NCBI RefSeq assembly: GCF_000380335.1
Contig: NC_021149.1
Span: 4,950,501-5,014,500 of the forward strand
Reading direction: 5' to 3'
DNA: 64,000 bases
DNA from: Azotobacter vinelandii CA
Lineage (GTDB): Bacteria > Pseudomonadota > Gammaproteobacteria > Pseudomonadales > Pseudomonadaceae
Part shown: piece by piece, positions 60,253-64,000 of the stretch
Layout of the letters: the number at the start of each line of letters is the position of its first letter
Position numbering within the stretch: the first letter of the stretch is position 1
Made by a program: the position numbers and the translations under genes
The notes under the pieces: model-generated
Seen by the model: only the letters and a program-made list of their open reading frames with translations
Database searches by the model: none
What the model was told of the DNA's origin: nothing

Positions 60253-60711
60253 ATGCTGCTGCAACGCCTGTTCCTGGCCGCCTGGCTCGTGCCCGCGCTG
60301 GCCATGATCTACATCGGTTCCGCCTACCAGGCGCCGTTCGCCTACGAGCCGGTCGGCCCGCGCGCCTTTCCCCTGTTGATGCTGGGACTGCTGGCCGCCG
60401 GCCTGGTCTACCTGCTGATCCACCCGACGCCCCTGGCGCACGACCCCGACGAGCCGCCACCGACCCTGCAGGCCTACCGCAAGGTGGGACTGGGCATCGC
60501 CCTGCTGCTCGGCTTCGCCCTGGCCTTCGAGCCGCTCGGCTTCATCCCCGCCAGCGCCCTGGCCGGGCTGTGCTTCGCCCGCCTGTACGGCGGCCGCTGG
60601 CTGCCGAGCCTCGGCCTCGCCGTGGGCCTGGCGAGCGGCCTGTACCTGCTGTTCGACCGCCTGCTCGACGTGCCCCTGCCGCTCGGCATCCTCGCCGGCC
60701 TGGAGATCTGA
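60253..60711 (+). CDS. tctB: Tripartite tricarboxylate transporter small membrane protein TctB
   Basis: A 152-residue protein with four hydrophobic helices (residues ~5-22, 38-56 LLMLGLLAAGLVYLLIH, 80-97 GIALLLGFALAFEPLGF, and 115-150 split by LGLAVGLASGLYLLFD). It is the poorly conserved small subunit of the TTT family. The start at 60253 follows tctC by 45 bases, and it ends one base before the tctA ATG, showing tight coupling. Confidence 0.9.
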   Translation: MLLQRLFLAAWLVPALAMIYIGSAYQAPFAYEPVGPRAFPLLMLGLLAAGLVYLLIHPTPLAHDPDEPPPTLQAYRKVGLGIALLLGFALAFEPLGFIPASALAGLCFARLYGGRWLPSLGLAVGLASGLYLLFDRLLDVPLPLGILAGLEI

Positions 60712-60712
60712 C

Positions 60713-62233
60713 ATGGAAACCCTCAACTTCCTGCTGCAGGGCTTCGGCGTCGCGCTGACCCCGAGCAACCTGGCGATCGCCCTGATCGGCACCCTGATCG
60801 GCACCGTGGTCGGCCTGCTGCCGGGCCTCGGCCCGATCAACGGCGTGGCCATCCTGATTCCGGTGGCCTTCGCCTTCGGCCTGCCGCCGGAGTCGGCGCT
60901 GATCCTCCTCGCGGCGGTCTACCTGGGTTGCGAATACGGCGGGCGGATCTCCTCGATCCTGCTCAACATCCCCGGCGAGGCGGCGACCCTGATGACCTGC
61001 CTGGACGGCTACCCGATGGCCCGCCAGGGCCGGGCCGGGGTCGCCCTGTCGCTGTCGGCCTGGAGTTCCTTCCTCGGCGCCTTCATCGCCACCTGCGGCA
61101 TGGTGCTGTTCGCGCCGATGCTGGCCGACTGGGCGATCGCCTTCGGCCCGGCCGAGTATTTCGCGCTGATGGTGCTGGCCATCGTGGCGCTGGCCGGGAT
61201 GGCCGGCGACAAGCCGATGAAGACCCTGGTCGCGGCGCTGCTCGGCCTGTTCCTTTCCTGCGTCGGGATCGACGCCAACAGCGGCGTGTACCGCTTCACC
61301 TTCGACAGCATCCACGTCGCCGACGGCATCCAGTTCGTGGTCCTGGTGCTCGGCCTGTTCTCGGTCAGCGAGATCCTCCTGCTGCTGGAGAAGACCCACC
61401 ACGGCCACAAGGCGATCCAGGCCACCGGGCGCATGCTGTTCAACCTCGACGAGGCGCGCCGGGTGTTCCTGCTCAACCTGCGCTGCGGCATCGGCGGCTT
61501 CATCGTCGGCGTGCTGCCCGGCGCCGGCGGTACCCTGGCCAGCGCCCTGGCCTACTCGACGGAGAAACGCCTGGCCGGCGCCGACGGCCGGTTCGGCAAG
61601 GGTGACCTGCGCGGCCTGGCCGCTCCGGAAACCGCCATCGGCGCCTCCTGCTGCGGCGCCATGGTGCCGATGCTGACCCTCGGCGTGCCCGGTTCGGGGA
61701 CCACCGCGGTGATGATCGGCGCGCTGACCCTGTACAACATCACCCCCGGTCCGCTGCTGTTCCAGAACGAGCCGGAGCTGGTCTGGGGCCTGATCGCCTC
61801 GCTGTTCGTCGCCAACCTGATGCTGCTGGTGCTCAACGTACCGATGATCAAGCTGTTCACCCGCATCCTCGCCGTGCCGAACTGGGCGCTGGCGCCGGCG
61901 ATCGCCATCGTCACCGCCATCGGCGTCTACGCCGTGCACGCCACCACCTTCGACCTGCTGCTGATGGTCGCGGTGGGCATCCTCGGCTACGCCATGCGCA
62001 AGCTGGACTTCCCGCTGTCGCCGCTGCTGCTCGGCTTCATCCTCGGCGGCCACATGGAGCAGAACCTGCGCCGCGCCCTGTCGATCTCCAGCGGCGAACT
62101 GGACATCCTCTGGTCCAGCGGTATCGCCCAGGGTACCTGGGCGCTGGTCGCGCTGATGCTGGCCCTGCCGCTGCTGCGCATCTGGCGCCGCCGCGCCGCC
62201 CGCCGGGCCGCAGCGGCCGCCCTGGCGGAATGA
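60713..62233 (+). CDS. tctA: Tripartite tricarboxylate transporter large membrane protein TctA
   Basis: A 506-residue permease of about 12 helices. Signature regions: LIGTLIGTVVGLLPGLGPINGVAILIPVAF, YLGCEYGGRISSILLNIPGEAATLMTCLDGYPMARQGRAG, and later GVLPGAGGTLASALAYSTEKRL with APETAIGASCCGAMVPMLTLGVPGSGTTAVMIGAL, the duplicated GxxPG and ETA/GSGTTA motifs of the family. It moves citrate or related acids with Na+ or H+ together with TctB and TctC. Confidence 0.93.
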   Translation: METLNFLLQGFGVALTPSNLAIALIGTLIGTVVGLLPGLGPINGVAILIPVAFAFGLPPESALILLAAVYLGCEYGGRISSILLNIPGEAATLMTCLDGYPMARQGRAGVALSLSAWSSFLGAFIATCGMVLFAPMLADWAIAFGPAEYFALMVLAIVALAGMAGDKPMKTLVAALLGLFLSCVGIDANSGVYRFTFDSIHVADGIQFVVLVLGLFSVSEILLLLEKTHHGHKAIQATGRMLFNLDEARRVFLLNLRCGIGGFIVGVLPGAGGTLASALAYSTEKRLAGADGRFGKGDLRGLAAPETAIGASCCGAMVPMLTLGVPGSGTTAVMIGALTLYNITPGPLLFQNEPELVWGLIASLFVANLMLLVLNVPMIKLFTRILAVPNWALAPAIAIVTAIGVYAVHATTFDLLLMVAVGILGYAMRKLDFPLSPLLLGFILGGHMEQNLRRALSISSGELDILWSSGIAQGTWALVALMLALPLLRIWRRRAARRAAAAALAE

Positions 62234-62246
62234 GCGGCCGCGCGGC

Positions 62247-62405
62247 TTTCCCCCGCTCTCCCCGGAGAGAGGACCGGGGAGAGAGGACACGAGGCCGAGC
62301 GCCCTCTCCCCCGGCCGCCCTCCCACAAGCGGGCGAGGGGAGAAGAGCGCGCCGCCCGCACGGCTTCACCCCCTCTCTCCCTGGGGAGAGGGGACACGAG
62401 GCCGC
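62247..62405. repeat. CTCTCCC/GGGAGAG extragenic repeat, second locus
   Basis: Located after tctA. It contains CGCTCTCCCCGGAGAGAGG, GCCCTCTCCCCCGGCC and CCCCTCTCTCCC-TGGGGAGAGGGG (near 62380), and the string GGACACGAGGCCG twice. Same type as the element at 38748-38850. Confidence 0.75.
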
Positions 62406-62480
62406 CCGCCCCGTATCCTGTGCCCTTCGGCCTCCAGCCGGCCGAGCGCCCGCCCATGCACCGCAGTAGAGGAGATATCC

Positions 62481-63458
62481 ATGGGCCCATCGATCCGTCG
62501 CGCCCTGCTGGCGGCCGCCGCGCTGCTGCTGTGCAGCGCCCGGGCCGCCGAACCGCACGCCGCGGAATGCATAGTCCCGGCGGCCAGCGGCGGCGGCTTC
62601 GACCTGGTCTGCAAGCTGGCGCGCGAGGCGCTGCAGGAGGCCGGCCTGACCCGCCGGCCGCTGCGCCTCGCCTACATGCCGGGCGGGGTCGGCGCGGTGG
62701 CCTACAACACCATCGCCGCGCAGCGGCCGGCCGAGCCCGACACCCTGGTCACCTTCTCCAGCGGTTCGCTGCTGAACATCGCCCTGGGCAAGTTCGGCCG
62801 CTTCGACGAGAGCGCGGTGCGCTGGCTGGCGGTGATCGGCACCAGCTACGGCGCCCTGGCGGTACGCGCCGACTCGCCCTACAAGACCCTGGACGATCTG
62901 CTCGCGGCGCTCAGGAAGGACCCCGACTCGGTGGTGATCGGCGCCTCCGGTACCGTCGGCAGCCAGGACTGGATGCAACTCGCCCTGCTCGCCCGGCTGG
63001 CCGGCATCGATCCGCGCGAGCTGCACCACGTCGCCCTGGAGGGCGGCGGGGAAATCTCCACGGCGCTGGTCGCCGGCCACGTGCAGGTGGGCAGTACCGA
63101 CATCTCCGACTCCATGCCGCACCTGAACGGCGGCGCCATCCGCCTGCTGGTGGTGTTCGCCGAACGGCGCCTGGACGAGCCGGGGATGGCCGCCATCCCG
63201 ACCGCCCGCGAGCTGGGCTACGACGTGGTCTGGCCGGTGCTGCGCGGTCTCTACATGGGGCCCGGGGTGAGCGACGCCGACTACCGGCGCTGGAAGGACG
63301 CCTTCGACCGCCTGCTCGCCTCCGAGGACTTCGCCCGCCTGCGCGACCGCTACGAGTTGTTCCCCTATGCCCTGACCGGCGAAGCCCTGGAGGCGCATGT
63401 CAGGCAGCAGGTCGCCCGCTATCGGGAAATGGCCCGGGACTTCGGCCTGATCCGCTGA
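62481..63458 (+). CDS. Second TctC-type tricarboxylate-binding protein
   Basis: A 325-residue paralogue of the first TctC (signal MGPSIRRALLAAAALLLCSA, cleaved near ARAAEP). It shares ECIVPAASGGGFDLVCKLAREAL, LAYMPGGVGAVAYNTIAAQRP, GTVGSQDWMQLALLARLAGIDP and the C-terminal third almost unchanged (YDVVWPVLRGLYMGP; AFDRLLASEDFARLRD). It begins 247 bases after tctA, past the hairpin repeat, with GTAGAGGAGA upstream, so it may have its own expression. It probably widens substrate range of the same TctAB. Confidence 0.9.
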   Translation: MGPSIRRALLAAAALLLCSARAAEPHAAECIVPAASGGGFDLVCKLAREALQEAGLTRRPLRLAYMPGGVGAVAYNTIAAQRPAEPDTLVTFSSGSLLNIALGKFGRFDESAVRWLAVIGTSYGALAVRADSPYKTLDDLLAALRKDPDSVVIGASGTVGSQDWMQLALLARLAGIDPRELHHVALEGGGEISTALVAGHVQVGSTDISDSMPHLNGGAIRLLVVFAERRLDEPGMAAIPTARELGYDVVWPVLRGLYMGPGVSDADYRRWKDAFDRLLASEDFARLRDRYELFPYALTGEALEAHVRQQVARYREMARDFGLIR

Positions 63459-63564
63459 GCCGGCCGCCGCTGCCCGCCGCCCGCGTAGCCGCCCGACATC
63501 TCCACCCCGCGACCCAGCGCCGCCCCGGGCAGCGCGCGCCGTCGCTCCTGCACGAGGACCTACC

Positions 63565-64000
63565 GTGACCTTCGGCGTTCCCCCCTCCCTCGCGAACCTG
63601 GCGGCCCGCTGCCGCCCCTGGATCTTCACTCCGCTGGCCGGCGCCCTCGGCGGCTGGCTCGCCCAGTCGCTCGGCTGGCCGCTGCCCTGGATGATCGGTT
63701 CGCTGCTCGGCGTCGCGGCGCTGCGCTGTCTCGGCTGTCCGAGCGGCGCCGTGCCGCACGGCGTCAAGGCCGGCCAGTGGATTCTCGGCATCGGCATCGG
63801 CCTGCACTTCAACCGGGCGGTGCTGGAACAGATCCTCGCCCACCTCGGCCTGGTGCTGCTCGGCACCCTGCTGACCCTGCTCGCCAGCATCTTCGGCATC
63901 CTCCTGCACCGCCGCTACGGCGAGAGCTTCGCCACCGCCTACTTCGCCAGCATGCCCGGCGGCGCCAACGAGATGGTCAACCTGGGCGGCCGGCACGGCG
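63565..64000 (+). CDS. AbrB-family membrane protein, N-terminal part
   Basis: GTG start at 63565 (GAGG upstream); the gene runs off the window after 145 codons. Hydrophobic repeats IFTPLAGALGGWLAQSLGWPLPWMIGSLLGVAALR and GQWILGIGIGLHFNRAVLEQIL, then LVLLGTLLTLLASIFGILLHRRYGESFATAYFASMPGGANEM, are the AbrB-duplication membrane family (unrelated to the DNA-binding AbrB), putative transporters often linked with TTT systems. It follows the second tctC by 106 bases. Confidence 0.85.
   Translation, partial: MTFGVPPSLANLAARCRPWIFTPLAGALGGWLAQSLGWPLPWMIGSLLGVAALRCLGCPSGAVPHGVKAGQWILGIGIGLHFNRAVLEQILAHLGLVLLGTLLTLLASIFGILLHRRYGESFATAYFASMPGGANEMVNLGGRHG

Overview
The window looks like a chromosomal segment of an Azotobacter (A. 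vinelandii-like, species not fixed from sequence alone). Three things point there: a complete iron-only nitrogenase cluster (anfHDGKOR plus anfA), an AlgE-type mannuronan C-5 epimerase whose R-module recurs in two other large proteins, and a high-G+C pseudomonad backbone (agmatine catabolism, OprD porins, tct transport, c-di-GMP proteins).

Layout. 1-5.3 kb: end of aguB, aguA, a cysteine-containing ArsR regulator, an OprD-family porin, a broken diguanylate cyclase and a DesA-like acyl desaturase. 5.4-15.6 kb: the anf region. On the minus strand it runs anfA, then a sigma54 promoter, then anfH-D-G-K-O-R. Divergent from anfA are a NifU C-terminal-like gene and a flavin split-barrel gene, with a molybdenum-box-like palindrome between. 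The region is bounded by two diverged direct copies of the same junction (desaturase 5' end, spacer, start of a GGDEF-EAL gene), which suggests the anf block was inserted between two divergent backbone genes. 15.9-26 kb: a PAS-GGDEF-EAL gene with an in-frame TAG, a SelD-associated type oxidoreductase, gabD, a cytochrome c'/b561 pair, OsmC-like, an aldo/keto reductase and a MucR-like MHYT-GGDEF-EAL protein. 26-31.7 kb: small hypothetical genes, an alpha/beta hydrolase, a tandem triplication (637-bp period) of an unknown four-helix membrane protein, and an orphan sugar-binding protein.

31.8-38.7 kb: a sugar-acid catabolic locus. A FadR-type regulator and an IlvD/Edd dehydratase face an MFS transporter, an AraD1/FAH-family enzyme and a 2,5-dioxovalerate-type dehydrogenase; two perfect TAGTANTACTA palindromes lie in the divergent spacer. 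39-45.8 kb: two OprD porins, a lyase of the argininosuccinate lyase type that carries a signal peptide, a dicarboxylate symporter and a LysR regulator, which together read as a periplasmic cleavage and uptake module.

46.2-56.5 kb: a secreted-protein block. Two large proteins each combine seven delta-60 repeats (probably a seven-bladed propeller) with three AlgE-type calcium-binding R-modules. Nearby are an AlgE-like epimerase with two altered active-site-region residues, two DUF2790 proteins, a glycine-rich exported protein and an outer-membrane barrel. 56.7-64 kb: tctDE two-component system divergent from tctC-tctB-tctA, a second tctC, and the start of an AbrB-family membrane protein.

No rRNA, tRNA, CRISPR array, transposase or integrase was recognised.
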